From contig CM007989.1 of NCBI GenBank assembly GCA_002189035.1, forward strand, positions 7,917,501-7,981,500: a DNA stretch of 64,000 nucleotides. The letters run 5' to 3'. This document shows positions 10,399 through 22,632 of the stretch, in pieces. The position numbers and the translations under genes were made by a program. Positions within the stretch are counted from its first letter, which is position 1, and every line of letters starts with the position of its first letter. The notes beneath the pieces were generated by a model. The model searched no databases, was not told where the DNA came from, and worked only from the letters and a program-made list of their open reading frames with translations. The DNA comes from Utricularia gibba. Taxonomy: Eukaryota; Streptophyta; Magnoliopsida; Lamiales; Lentibulariaceae.

Positions 10399-12148
10399 GA
10401 CACTAACCTCCTTTTTTTTTCTTTATTCCCCAAAAAATATATCAAAATTACGTAAATTCAGATATAAAATAATAATAATAATTCATTAAATACTTAATTA
10501 ATTTGTAAAATAATAATAGAAATAAAATTGTGGAGTTAGGTAAGATATATTAAATATTATTAATTTTATTTGTCACGTCACTGTCAGAAGGTGTTTATTG
10601 GCTGAACGACTCGACTCCATATTTACTCCATGCACGCCACTAGTACATTGCCTCGTTATTACATCAATAAATATAATATAATAAATAATATCTTTATCGG
10701 AGTTTACTATGTCTGCCCCTGGGTAAATAAAGGTAAAGCTGAATGATAAAAGTGTAAAAAAAAAAAGAAAAAAAGAAAACGACTGCAGCCCACTGAGGGG
10801 TGAGTGTCTGCTCAGGCCCACTGTCTCCAATTAAGGCCCATTAGTTACGTACGGCCCAGTCAAACTCTGAACCGGTTCAGTCGAAACCATCACAAAAACG
10901 GTTCCAATTATACATCCTAGTTGAAAACTTAGTAGCCGACCCGACCCGGGTCTATGGGCTCAAAATAACTAGAAAGTCTAAATAGTTTGAATGTGTTTGG
11001 TAGAGACGATAAAAGGAAATAATTAAATGGGAAAAAAAATTAATATGTTTGATAAATGAAATAAATTATATTCAATATAAGTTATATCATGAATATGAAA
11101 TAAAATAATAAAATGAAAAGATGTGATAAAATTATACTATAATATACCCTCTTTTTATATACCACTTCTTATTTCTTATATAATTTATTTATATACCAAA
11201 TAGTTATTTTACTATGCTTTTCAACATACTGTAATACTAATCTTCTCGGGGCCTGGGGTGCACAGAGCGCTGACTCTCCACTACATCATCCACCGATGAT
11301 CCGCAACCAGAAGCACGCCCGACCCAGAAACCTATACCCTTGTTCCTCTTCTTCTTCCTCCTCCTCTCTTGCATGGCCTTTTTCTTGTTCTGGCTCGATT
11401 GGATGTAGTAATCGAGCAGCTTGCATATGCTCTGTACCTCGTAGCTGTCGAGGAGGGCACTCGGGCTCGAGGATCCGCAGCTGAAGTTGGGCGATTCCGG
11501 CGGGACTCCCGCCCTGTTGGGCGCCGGATCGGGCTTCGCGGATCCCCGGTGGGACTGCGTCCCTGCGCCGGAGTCAGCCGGCGGCTCTGGGACTTTTGTT
11601 CCTCCCATTCATGCAACAGTAGAAAGAGCTTAGTGCGGCCGAAGGTGTTAATGGAGGGAGGTCTCACAGCATGTGTTCCATATTCAAAGGGAAAAGTCGG
11701 CCCCTATGCACACGCTAGTGATTTGGAAAAATTAATACTTTATTTAAAATCAATTATATTATTATTAAAAATAAGACCAATTTATAACTCAAAAAAATAG
11801 AACTTGAAAGTATATATTTATTTTTTATTTTATTAAAATCATTTTTCAAAAATAATTATTTGAGTTGAAAATAAAACAAAAAATATTATTAATATCGATC
11901 TCAAATATGTCGAAATATTAAATTTTATTGGAGTAAAATGATCATCTTGATCATAATTGTAGAAATGTTATTTTGTAATTTAAATAATTATTTTATAATA
12001 TTAATAAATTAAAAAACGTTGATATAAAAATTGGAAATGAAAAAAAATAAAAAGCTATCGGCTCCTCCGTCGTGGCGGGCCGCTTTTAAACTGGTTGGAG
12101 TTCTTTTTGGGGGAAAGTAAGAAACGGGTCGTTTCAGGAAGATAGAGA
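10399..12148. other. Intergenic between aspartic protease and CAP-G
   Basis: Mostly AT-rich DNA (10430-10760, 10980-11230, 11730-12050). A cluster of GGCCCA/AGCCCA motifs lies at 10788-10858. One GC-rich minus-strand ORF (11237-11608) is listed separately. I see nothing else. Confidence 0.5.
11237..11608 (-). CDS. Hypothetical small basic protein, unsupported by homology
   Basis: An open frame of 123 codons in a GC-rich island within AT-rich DNA. The predicted product starts MGGTKVPEPPADSGAG, has a serine-rich centre, a possible helix SYEVQSICKLLDYYIQSSQ, then the basic run KKKAMQERRRKKKRNK. The helix and basic tract look more protein-like than a random frame, but an overlapping frame on the same strand is also open and I recognise no family. 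It could be a real small gene, one exon of a larger one, or a decayed fragment. Confidence 0.22.
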   Translation of the reverse strand: MGGTKVPEPPADSGAGTQSHRGSAKPDPAPNRAGVPPESPNFSCGSSSPSALLDSYEVQSICKLLDYYIQSSQNKKKAMQERRRKKKRNKGIGFWVGRASGCGSSVDDVVESQRSVHPRPRED

Positions 12149-15100
12149 ATGGTAGCAGAGGGGGAGGAGTCTGGGCGCCATGAAACACTTCTCAAAATTG
12201 CCGCGATTTTGGACGAAGTTCGAACATCGCACGCAGCGCATGTCCGGCGGATCAAGGAACTTGCTGCCCTGAGGTCGTCCTTGCCGTGGCCGGAATTCGG
12301 CTGCTTGTTTCACCGAGCCCTCACACCAATTTTTGATTTTCAACGCAAGACTGCTTCTGCGGAGCGGGTAATCAAGTTCGTCGCTCAATTCGCGTGCTCC
12401 ATCGGTTGCAATGACGAGTCTGGTGATGAGTTTCTGGAGGGATTTATTAGGTTTCTTCTTATGGCTGCAACGGCGGCGAGCAAGACGGCAAGGTCTAGAG
12501 CTTGTCAGATACTCTCAGAGGTTTTTATTTTTTATCTCTTTGAGTTGCCTTCTGCTCAACTCTTCCTGACATATTTGAGCTAAAATGTCTTTTTTTTTTT
12601 TCTCACAATTCTGGCTTTGTAAGATTATTATGCGGTTGCCCGATGATGCTGAAGTGTGCAATGAGATTTGGGATGAAGTGATAGAATTACTAAAATTGCG
12701 TGCTGTAGATAAGGTATCTGCAGTTCGGCTATTTGCCATCAGGGCTCTTGCGCGATTCGCCAATGACTCTGAAAACAAAGACATTGTTGACTTGTTCCTT
12801 GATAATCTGGAAATGGAGCAGAATGGGGTGAGCCATTTCTTGTTCGTTACTTTAAAATAGCTCTTTTTTTGTGGTCACTATAAAATACGGTATATCTTTA
12901 CTGTGCAGTTCCTTCTAACTACGTTTTCAAAATTTCTTTATACAAAGTTTTCCAATCAAATTGTAAATGTCAAGGAACTGCAAGTGCTAGATGTTTTTTT
13001 TTTCCAACACCGTCACTTGTTTATATGCAGGACGTTCGGAAGATAATTGTGTTATCCTTACCGCCCTCTAGTAGGACTCTGCCAATAATAATGGATTGCA
13101 CACTTGATGGGAGTGAGATAGTGCGAAGGGCTGCATACTGCACTCTTTTCAAAAAATTTCCATTACAGAGTCTTAGGTGATTGGCATTTTATCACTGTTC
13201 TGCCTGTTCTCGTGTACCCTGTTCCTTATTTATTCCCAAGTACGAAAGGAGTGATTTTTATGATACCTTTGACAGTATCAAGCTCAGGGCAACCATCCTT
13301 CAGAGGGGCCTTACTGATCGTTCGCCTGCAGTGGCAAACGAGTGCTTGAAGTTGCTGACAGATGAGTGGCTTCAGAAATGTTGCAATGATGATCCCATTG
13401 AGCTGCTCAAGTTTCTTGATGTCGAGACCTATGAATCAGCTGGGGTTGTTGCGCTGGACAATCTACTTAGAGAAGGACTCGTAAAACTGAAGAATTGTGC
13501 AGTCATTACGAAATTCATGATCTCTAAAAGTGATTCTAATGAAGGTTTGTCTATTATATCCATTGCGCATTCTTCCCATGAACTTATTTTCGTCAGGCTT
13601 CTTGCCTTCGTCCTCCCTTGTTCTTTTCTTTTAATCTTTTAAACTTTATGATACAATTGACTCCTAGTCACTGCTTCATTTTCATGTCTTGTGCGAATTG
13701 TACATCAACTGGCATTCCTATATTTAATTGCTTTATGTTTCTTTTTTTCTTGTTCAGGTATACCTATTTCATATAATTTATACCTTTGCATGAAGTTATG
13801 TAAACACATTCGGAGGTTATGACTGCAAGAAATGGTTTCTTTCCTTTTTTTTTTTTTTTTGGCCTTTTTAGATTGATGAACAGAATTTTCTAAGAAGCAT
13901 GCCCTGCTGCCCGATATGCTTCTATGGACTTTTTTCCCCAGAAATTCAGGCTCTTACTTTGGTGCTTGTACCAATTCTTGCTGTGATGAATTGTCAGTTA
14001 CCATCTTTGATATTTTAGATACGCATAACAGGAAGATGCAGTCAGCCAGTCGAACTCATGGATGCAGAACCTGCCCTTTTCTGGAGGATGTTCTCTAAGC
14101 ATCTTTATACACAAGCCCAGGTAAGTTACAAGGATATTTTTATTCATATAGAACATACTCCCTCAGTGAACTGCTTTTTTGGTGTAAGTTTTCAAATGAA
14201 GCCATTAACTAGTGATCGTTAATCTCTGCTAAGGATTGGGATCTTAGCAATATTACTTGTTTAAGCAATTTTTCTCATTGAGAAATTTTATGCACATAAA
14301 ATTATTCCTATTCAGCAGTTTTTTTACCCTCTCACATCAATTCAGATAAAGGGCACTGATGCTGCCATGACTACGGGTATGGAGTCAGAGGTATATGCAG
14401 CAGAAGCTTTGGACAAAAATAATCTTCTTGACAGTATCCTTCCTCCAACAGTTTCCCAATACATTGATTTAGTCAATTTTCATATTGCGGCTGGTTGGTT
14501 CAAAAAGTAGTTTTTTTTGTAAATTAATACGCACAATGGTTTTTTGTTGACATTTGTTTTGCACATAAACCTGCAGGATCTTCTCACAGATTTGTTTCTC
14601 GCCAACTGCTGCTACTCGGCACTATGCTTGATTTCTCAGATATTTCGAGCCAAAAGCAGGCTAGTGAATTTATTAGACATCTATTGTGCATGGACCTGTA
14701 TCATGAATTAGATGAGAATGGAATTGAAGTCATTATAGGAGATGGTTTCAGTTTGGGAGGGGATAGAGATTGGTCTGCTGCTGTATCAGAATTGGCAAAG
14801 AAAGTGCATGCAGCCAAGGGAGAATTTGAGGAGGTTGTTGTCGCGGTGATAGAGGGTCTCTCTCGTCCCTGCCGAGAAAGAACAGCAGACTCTAAGCAGT
14901 GGTTGCATCTGCTTGCAGTTATTGCTTTTCTTTTGGAAAATATTCAGTCATTTTACTATATTGAAGGGAGGGCTACTGATCCATTTGACATTCTCAACTG
15001 CCTGATACTTCCTGGGGTACTTTTTATTCCTTAGGAATCCACGATTCTCATCCTTCATTTTGGCTGGAAGCTTTTCGGAATCTGTCATATTTTCTGCTTC

Positions 15101-16921
15101 TGAATCTTTTGAGTTTATGTTGTCTTCTCACTCTCTGGTATTGCAGGCGAAGCATGCAAACTTGGATGTCCAGAGGGTCTCTATTCGGTGCATTGGCCTG
15201 TTTGGACTACTTGAAAAGAAACCAGGTGCTAGTGTCATAAACCAATTAAAATATTCTTTTGCCAAGGGAGCTCCCATGGTAGCAATAATGGCTTGTAAGG
15301 CCTTGCTCGATCTTGGAATATGGCACAGTCCTGATGAACTGGATAAAGCAACAAGTTGTCATCATTCTTCCACTCCTGATGATCATGAAGTGCATTCACT
15401 TCATGATTACATTTGGGATATGAACGAATACTCAGATGTTAAGCTCTTCGATTTGTTAATCGCTGGGTTGGATCGTGATTGGGGTGAACTGGTGGAAGCA
15501 GAAGAAAACCCATCACTTCGTGATATTTTAGGGGAAGGATTGGCAAAAGTTCTACTACTGAGCAAAAAATTTCCCGTCTCTGACATTTCAAAGCACCATT
15601 TGATTCTGTCTAAGCTCATTATCCTGTATTTCAGCAATGAAAATGGAAAACTTCAAAGGTTAGTCTTTCTTCTAGTCACCTAGTTTGCTACTGCATGCAA
15701 TTCATTATCCTGACTATCACTATTAATGGCGTTTACCTATTGTAGGCTGAAACAAAGCCTATCAGTTTTCTTTGATCACTATCCAGCCCTGTCATCAAGC
15801 CACAAGGTTTACTTTATTTCATATTGCAAACAGATTCCTTGTGGTGGATTCACTAAAATCCTGTCATTTGGAACTGCAGATATGCATATCCAAAGCTTTT
15901 ATACCGGTTATGCGCTCCCTGTGGCCTGGCCTCGGTGGAAACTCTTTAGGTTCTACTCTACTGATCTCCCAGATGCGGAAGCGAGCTGTACAAGCTTCTC
16001 TTTTCATGATGCAGATGATACAGGCTCCCTTACTTGCGGAAGACCTCCCCAAGAAGCGTGAGGAAGAACATGAAATTCCTGTCGCTGAGATGAGGCCCTC
16101 CCCTTGTTATGAAAGCGGTGAGGAAGGACTTGCCATGCGCATTGCGGTGGAGGTAAACATCTACATGCTATTCCAGATCAGATTCACTAATCCTACTCCA
16201 AGTGTAAAACTCCCTTAATTCTCTTGTCAAGGTGGCACGCTTCCAAGCCAAGAAAACAGCTGCTGAAAAAGCATACACCGCTGCACTGTGTAGAGTACTT
16301 ACTGAGCTCCAGTTTCGGGTGGCAGAACAGAGTGCCATCAAACTTTTGAGAAGGATTTTAAATGCAGTACGCGCAACTGTTGCTTCTGAAAAGGATGTTG
16401 CAAGGGGATTGAATCATACGGCTGAACGACTAGAGGCAATAGACCAAACTCCGGATGAGATACTCCCCTCTGATCAGTGCAATCTCATATTAGGTAACTC
16501 AAACAAGGCTCCCTCCCTGTAGCTGATTTCATGTTTCATTGTCTTCACTGATGATTTTACCTGAACAGAGAAGCTGGGTCTGAAATTCGACTTCGACCAG
16601 GAGGTATGCACGCAAGTGCCCCCAACACCGGTAGATCGATCCACCCACATGCGGAACAGGACAAGAAGACCAGCCAGGGCGGCGCTGGAGGAATCTTCCT
16701 CCGATGAAGCAGTGTCACCTCCCCCGTTGCCCCAGCCAATCCCTCCTTGTTCCGATCGCAGCGTGCAAGCAAGACAGCAGCAATGCAGAGAATGGCTGCC
16801 AATCCCCCAGCCAGGATCCCTGAGGACGACTCAAGTGATGTCACAGAGGATGATGCAGGATCACAATCCACCTCTGAAGATGACTGATTCTTCTCTGGTG
16901 CATCATCCAACCCCATCTTAA
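12149..16921 (+). CDS. CAP-G: Condensin complex subunit 3 (CAP-G)
   Basis: CAP-G is the HEAT-repeat subunit of condensin I, which compacts mitotic and meiotic chromosomes with SMC2/SMC4, CAP-D2 and CAP-H. Twelve exons close in phase: 12149-12520, 12624-12827, 13031-13176, 13276-13544, 14032-14120, 14346-14493, 14577-15016, 15147-15658, 15746-15806, 15880-16152, 16232-16493 and 16569-16921 (1042 residues, near the plant length of about 1050). Recognisable segments include RLFAIRALARFANDSENKD, IKLRATILQRGLTDRS, SKAFIPVMRSLWPGLGG and MRKRAVQASLFMMQMIQAP. The C-terminus is odd: after ALEESSSDEA the open frame becomes a proline/glutamine tail. The family-like sequence RSQRASKTAAMQRMAAN, ending in an acidic tail, is encoded in another frame with its stop at 16885-16887. 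This implies a lost base near 16703-16709 or a very short 50-nt intron. Confidence 0.95.
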
Positions 16922-18058
16922 GCTTAGTTGTACGCAGGTGAGGGCACAAGGTGTCCATGGAAACAGGAAAAGTCTGTCCTGAAATCATCAACTCTGCGTT
17001 GTTGGGCTTCATGAGCCTGGTAAGAATTAACTATTGATTTCATTTTGGAATGACAGCAAACGAGTAACAACAAAAACACAAACAAGTGTCTGCTGGAAAT
17101 ATGAAACATGAGTCATCCATCAACTCCGGCCGCCGACCCATGGACCAAGCAACGCCGACACGACAAACTGTACGACCCAAAACCGCCATTCACGACTGAC
17201 AAGACAAACTGGTCCCATTTACGTGATCCGTTTACAGATCCGCTCCATCTTTTTTTGGGTGTGCTGGCGGACACTGTGAATGGAGTAGCAGTGAGTTGAT
17301 GATCACTTTTAACAAGTTTCAAAGCCAAAAACCCAAAAATCCATTACTTGATGAAGACGAGACTATACTCCATGAATCATAATGATTGAACCTCATAATC
17401 TTGTGGGACATATATTTGGCATATCTTAAAATATTAATGATGTGTTTGGTAGTATAGTATAATTAATAATGTGTATTGAATTATTTATATTTAGATAAAT
17501 GTATATTATGTGATTTATAATAAATTTTATTTGGTGCACACATTTTAAATATGCTATGTTTGTATCACAATTGTCATTTTTTCCAAATGTAACCTTGATC
17601 TCTATGTAATTATATTATTCATGTATACAAGGTTGTGTTTGATTTAAAATTCTATTTTTTATTGATTTATTAAATTATAGTCAAATGAAGTTGTCTGAAT
17701 TTTTCGAACACTTAGATTCTCCGGAGTCAGTCAAAGCCTTTGTTTTTTGTTATGGAAGTGTGTGTCGTATAGAAGGATGTCTTGGGATTGGAAATCTGTT
17801 GTATTTGGAGATGAATGAGCTGTAGTTCATTACGTATGGTAGTTTGATTTGGTTGCGGAGGATTCAGTGGACTGACTTTTGATCGGAAAGGAAATTCTGT
17901 AGTGGGGTATGCAAATTCCAGTTTCTGATCAATCGGTGTTCGCGTTCAGATTGTTGACCGGGCGCCGGAACGGGTTTACAGAGGATCGGCCGGCGGGGCG
18001 GCCCGGAGCTCGTAGCTTTATGGTCACTCTACATTTTGTTCCCTCTTTTTTATGATGA
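16922..18058. other. Convergent intergenic region after CAP-G
   Basis: Contains the CAP-G 3' untranslated region and the MYB 3' end. Bases 17400-17700 are AT-rich. The minus-strand ORF at 16557-17012 is antisense to the last CAP-G exon. No further gene is seen. Confidence 0.5.
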
Positions 18059-18895
18059 TTATGGAAACTCAAATCTCAGCAGATCGTCGAGCCATGAGTC
18101 GGTGATCCACATGCTGTCATCGTCTGACAGGCTCGCCGGGAAGATGGGCTCGTCAAGAACGTTGGCGGATGAGCAGGATGAGGAAGATGGAGTTGGTAGT
18201 GAATTGCTGTCGCTGGGTAGAAGAATCTCCCAAGGATCATCCGTCAGCGGGACTTCTTCGACTCCGAAATCGGTGTCCACCGCCACTGCTCCCCCGCCCT
18301 CCGTTTTCTCCTCCTCCACCGGCGCCGCTTCCGGCACTCCCGGCTCCGGTTCTACAGGGAGAGGCTTGTGTGTCAGCGGATCGATCCCCATTTTCCTGAG
18401 CTTCTTCTTGATGTGCGTGTTCCAGTGATTCTTGATTTCGTTGTCCGTCCTCCCGGGAAGATGGGAGGCGATCTTGGACCACCTGAAAATCGCATCATCA
18501 TCATCATCACCTGTTGCTACTTCAACCTCCTGAGTTTCAAAACTCAGACATTCCATCACCTGTTCCCCAGCTGCGCATGGAGATCGATTACAAGCTTCTC
18601 CTCCTGCTCCGACAGAAGCCCCCTCTTGACATCAGGTCTCAGGTAGTTCGTCCATCGCAGTCTGCAGCTCTTTCCGCACCTCAGCAGCCCTGTCCATTCC
18701 CTCAGCTAAAAACAACAGAAACAGAAACAGAAGCAGAAGCAGAAGCAGAAGAAGGAAAGAACCTGCGAGTTTGGGGAGAGCGCGCCAGCAGCAGTGGCCG
18801 TTGGTAAGGATGAAGGTGATGAGCTTCTTGTCTTCCTCCAGAGTCCATGGCCCTTTCTTCAGACCAACTTTATCGCAGCACGGCTGTCTTCCCAT
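18059..18895 (-). CDS. R2R3-MYB transcription factor, MYB20/42/43/85 group
   Basis: A nuclear DNA-binding factor; this group regulates secondary wall and lignin genes and some stress responses. Exons on the minus strand are 18763-18895, 18560-18689 and 18059-18482 (228 residues), with the two introns at the conserved R2R3 positions. The protein starts [21 protein letters not shown]2 spans about residues 14-61 and includes [16 protein letters not shown] and [19 protein letters not shown]3 spans about 67-112 and ends [34 protein letters not shown] follows, as in the MYB20/43 clade. The C-terminus ends [20 protein letters not shown], an acidic, tryptophan-containing segment that may activate transcription. 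The first intron (18690-18762) carries a hexanucleotide tract. Clade placement rests on the [12 protein letters not shown] motif; the exact orthologue is open. Confidence 0.93.
18716..18751. repeat. Imperfect CAGAAA/CAGAAG hexanucleotide tract
   Basis: About six units of CAGAAR lie in the first intron of the MYB gene. On the coding strand this is a CTTCTG/TTTCTG pyrimidine-rich tract close to the acceptor. The intron is only 73 nt, so the tract makes up about half of it. Confidence 0.8.
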
Positions 18896-20868
18896 CTTAC
18901 CCACTGCCACCAACCTCTCCCCCTCCCCTTTATAACTCCCACGCGCCCTCGCTCTCAAGGGCTCTTTCGGAATTTCCCTAATATTATAATTAGTGAAAAG
19001 TACGCGAATAATCTCCACTATTACCTTAAATGACATAATTGGTTCCTATGAATAGTATTATAATCCCCTTCCGCATTGTCGATAGTTGGAGTCGCATGAC
19101 TCCTCGATTGTATCGGCTAGCGCCCCGGAGTCACCCGGGTTCATGGTTCAACACCACCGACTCCAAAACCCGAATAATATTTCTAAATCAAATGGTGCTT
19201 CAAAACCAATTACTATTATTTGAAAATCGTAGAAAAATAAGTTATATCTTACTAATTTTTATTTTATTAAAATTACTTTTCAAAAATCAATTTTTGAGAA
19301 TCACAATATGTGGTATAGATTAAAACTTAATTTTTCAAACCCATTAATAATTAAATTCATATATCAAATATATTTTAAATCTAATTCTAGAAGTTTCGTT
19401 TTATTATGAATAAATACACGTTATTTTGTAGGGCCCATGGGATTCTAAATTTGAACTATGGTACTTGACCTAAGAGGTCGCTTTACATATTTGGTGAACT
19501 TGAGTTTTCGGTGACCCGAATCCCTTCGTTTTAAAGCAAACCGGGGATTCCGGGCGGGTCGGATGGACCGGAAGGAGACGGATATGGTACGAACAGCCGG
19601 ATTTTCCGTACCCTGAGCCCCAGTGGATTCTAGAAATGGAAAAGCGCGTTTAGGGTTCATACCGTGGAGCAGGATAAGAAACCACGCTTTCTCCCGTCAA
19701 CGCGCCTCGCTGTCCGCCACTTGGACCAGCGGCCAACCCGCACGCGGAATTAGTAATGTGAATCATTATAAAAATGATTAACTTATTTTTAAAATATAAA
19801 AAAATGAATTATAAAATTCAATTATAATTATTATTATAAGAAAAATAATAAAAACTTAAAAAAAAAACAAATAGTTGAATGACAGTTTGAACTACTGTTG
19901 AATTTTTTAAACAACAAATAATTTGTATAAATGATTCATGTTTTTTTTTATGATTTAAAATACTGTTCTAGAATTCATCCCCATGCATTCTTTTTTTTTA
20001 AAAAAAATTATTATCACATAAATTAATCATGTGTTTGATATGAAATAATCATAGAGTGTGTTTTTCTTTCACAAATTTGTATATTTGAAAATATTTTAGT
20101 AGAAAAATATGGATGGAAAGAGTATATATTTTAATTGGAAAAATTAAGTTATTATATTTAATTTATTTTGTGTAAAGATGATTATAACATATTTTTTTAA
20201 TTGTAGAATATGAAAATGAATAAAATTCTAAAGAAGAAATTAAAAAAAATTGGAGTCACAAAATAGAAAATTCAATATTGACTTATTTGAATAATAGAAA
20301 TTACTTTTAAAAAAATTATTTTATGTGATTGAAATCTCACATTTCTCATTGCATTTAATTTCTCAAATATTACACATTAGAAATTCTATAGTTATAATTT
20401 CTAAACCAATGAAATTCTATCAAACACTCATCAGGATCGAGGTGAAGCGTGACGCAGGGATGGCGTAAGCCAACCATGGGCTGGTCCGGAGCTTATTGTA
20501 GTAGTATGGGCTTAAATAGGCCTATAGGCTAGGGATTGGCAGGCTCAATAGTCTCATGGGCCGAGTTGGTGTATAAATGGAGTGGGCTGGTCCCTGGAAA
20601 CTTGGTCTTGAAGGTAGCGTGCTCTAGAATCTAGAGTCGGGGTGGGCGTGGCGGCACTACGCGCCAGTCGTCGCTTAGAATGAGATTCTTGCTTCTTCAG
20701 CGCCGCGGCTTCGTCTCTCCGGCTCTCGGTAGTAGACCAAAAGGTATGTCCGTCGATGCACGAGGATCCTTTTTGGTTTTCCGATTTTGAATTCGTAACG
20801 TGAAGATCATCGTTGTTGCTTCACAGCGGGAAGGCGTTGACGTGATCCTCGGAGCTTAAGATCCATAG
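18896..20868. other. Divergent intergenic region between MYB and lipase genes
   Basis: No gene is supported. Bases 19180-19400 and 19760-20400 are AT-rich. A GC-richer island at 19430-19750 has no recognisable coding content. TGGGCT/TGGGCC motifs occur at 20478-20590. The 5' leader of the lipase gene probably starts near 20640 and contains an intron (a donor GTATGT follows AAAAG near 20742; an acceptor CACAG lies near 20825). Confidence 0.45.
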
Positions 20869-22515
20869 ATGTCTGTGTGCTGTGGTTTGGAATGCGTCGT
20901 GGCTCTAGGGTGTGTCCGATGGGGCTGGAAACGCTGCACCTACATCGGTGGCTACGACAGCGCCACCTGGCCGATCGCGACCGATGAAGAATTCGAACCG
21001 ATTTACCGTGTCTGCCGCACAGTCTTGGCCGTCTACGAGCGGGACCTTGCTTCCCCGAAATACGCCCCCGACGGCGGGTACGGACTCAACTCCGAGTGCG
21101 TGATCAAGCGTGTGAGCTACGAGAAAACCCAGGGGAATGCTCCCCCATACTTGATCTACCTCGATCATGACCATCGGGAAATAGTGCTAGCGATGCGTGG
21201 GCTGAATCTAGTCAAAGAAAGTGACTACAAGGTGCTGCTGGATAATCGTCTGGGCCGGCAGATGTTTGACGGGGGGTATGTGCACTGCGGCCTTCTCAAA
21301 TCGGCTGTTTGGGTGCTGAATGAGGAATCGGAGACTCTGAGACGGCTGTGGGAGGAAAATGGGAGTGTATACAAAATGGTGTTTGCAGGCCATTCCCTGG
21401 GTTCTGGTGTTGCTTCTTTGATGACCGTCATTGTTGCCAATGACCGGGATAAACTCGGAATTCCGAGGAGCTTGTTGAGGGGCTACGCCATAGCTCCGGC
21501 AAGGTGCATGTCGCTCAACTTGGCTGTCAAGTATGCGGATATCATCTGCTCGGTCGTGCTGCAGGTCAAGTAGCCTCCATGTTTCTGTGGTTTCTCATTG
21601 ATGATTGACTCTGATTCTCATGGGGGGTTTCAGGATGATTTCTTACCCAGAACATCTACTCCATTAGAGGACATCTTCAAGTCTGTGTTCTGGTTAGTTG
21701 CGCAGTCAAAACTCTCCCATTCTCACTGCCTTCTTTGCTCAGATATTTGAACCAGGCATTGATTCTGTCAACAGTTTGCCCTGTTTATTATTCTTCGTGT
21801 GCCTGAGAGACACCTTCATACCTGAAGGCAGAAAGCTAAGAGACCCAAGAAGACTATATGCACCTGGTCGAATGTACCACATTGTGGAGAGGAAATTCTG
21901 CAGGTACGCTCCCAGATCCATACACCACCACATCTTCTTCTAGAAGACAATTTCAAAGCTCCAACCTTGGTAACAGATGTGGAAGGTTTCCTCCGGAAGT
22001 GAGAACAGCCATTCCTGTGGATGGAAGATTTGAGCATATTGTGTTATCATGCAACGCAATTTCCGACCATTCCATCAAGTGGATCGAACGGCAGACGAGA
22101 ATGGCTATGCAGGTATATATCCAGTTTCCCAACTCAACTGACGATAGCTTCCTTGGTTACACCTCCATTTTAACCAAGTCGTCAGTAACTGCAGGCGATG
22201 AAGGCGGAGGAGGAAACCATGACAACGCCGCCACCACCGGAACAGAAATTTGCTCGGTTACAGACCTTAGAGAAGGAGCACAAGGATGCGGTGGATAAGG
22301 CCCTCAGCTTGAAAATACCCTATGCTGAAAACATTGCCGGAGAGCCAGATGAATCAGGAGATAAAAGGGCTGAGAGTTCAGAGATAACAGAAGATCACCG
22401 CTCTAAAGATGGCAATGCAAACTGGGATGAACTGGTTGAGAAGCTGTTCAACAGAAGCGAATCAGGGAAACTCCATTTCAAAGCAGAAGTCTCTGCAGGA
22501 CCATCATCCACCTGA
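20869..22515 (+). CDS. Class 3 lipase-like alpha/beta hydrolase
   Basis: A putative acylglycerol lipase of the plant class 3 family, whose relatives are sometimes annotated as calmodulin-binding heat-shock proteins. Five exons close in phase: 20869-21564, 21634-21692, 21775-21903, 21986-22112 and 22195-22515 (443 residues). The start MSVCCGLECVVALGCVRWGW and CTYIGGYDSATWP match the conserved family N-terminus. The nucleophile elbow is FAGHSLGSGVASL, with the catalytic serine at residue 176. FEHIVLSCNAISDHSIKWIE probably holds the late catalytic histidine region. After about residue 340 a charged, proline-containing tail follows (MTTPPPPEQKFARLQTLEKE). Substrate and location are unknown. The gene ends 118 bp from the stop of the convergent ELP4 gene. 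Confidence 0.9.
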
Positions 22516-22632
22516 TTTGTCATCCGTACGAGCCCAATATTCTTAGGAAACAAAAGAGTGACACTCGATTCTTTGCAAATATTCTTTTAATGTCATTTCC
22601 CCCTTCACGTTGTTCGCTACTACTGATATCAA

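Noticed and set aside
16557-17012. 151-codon minus-strand frame with a hydrophobic segment
   Set aside because: Antisense to the last CAP-G exon; the hydrophobic stretch comes from reverse-reading acidic and serine codons.
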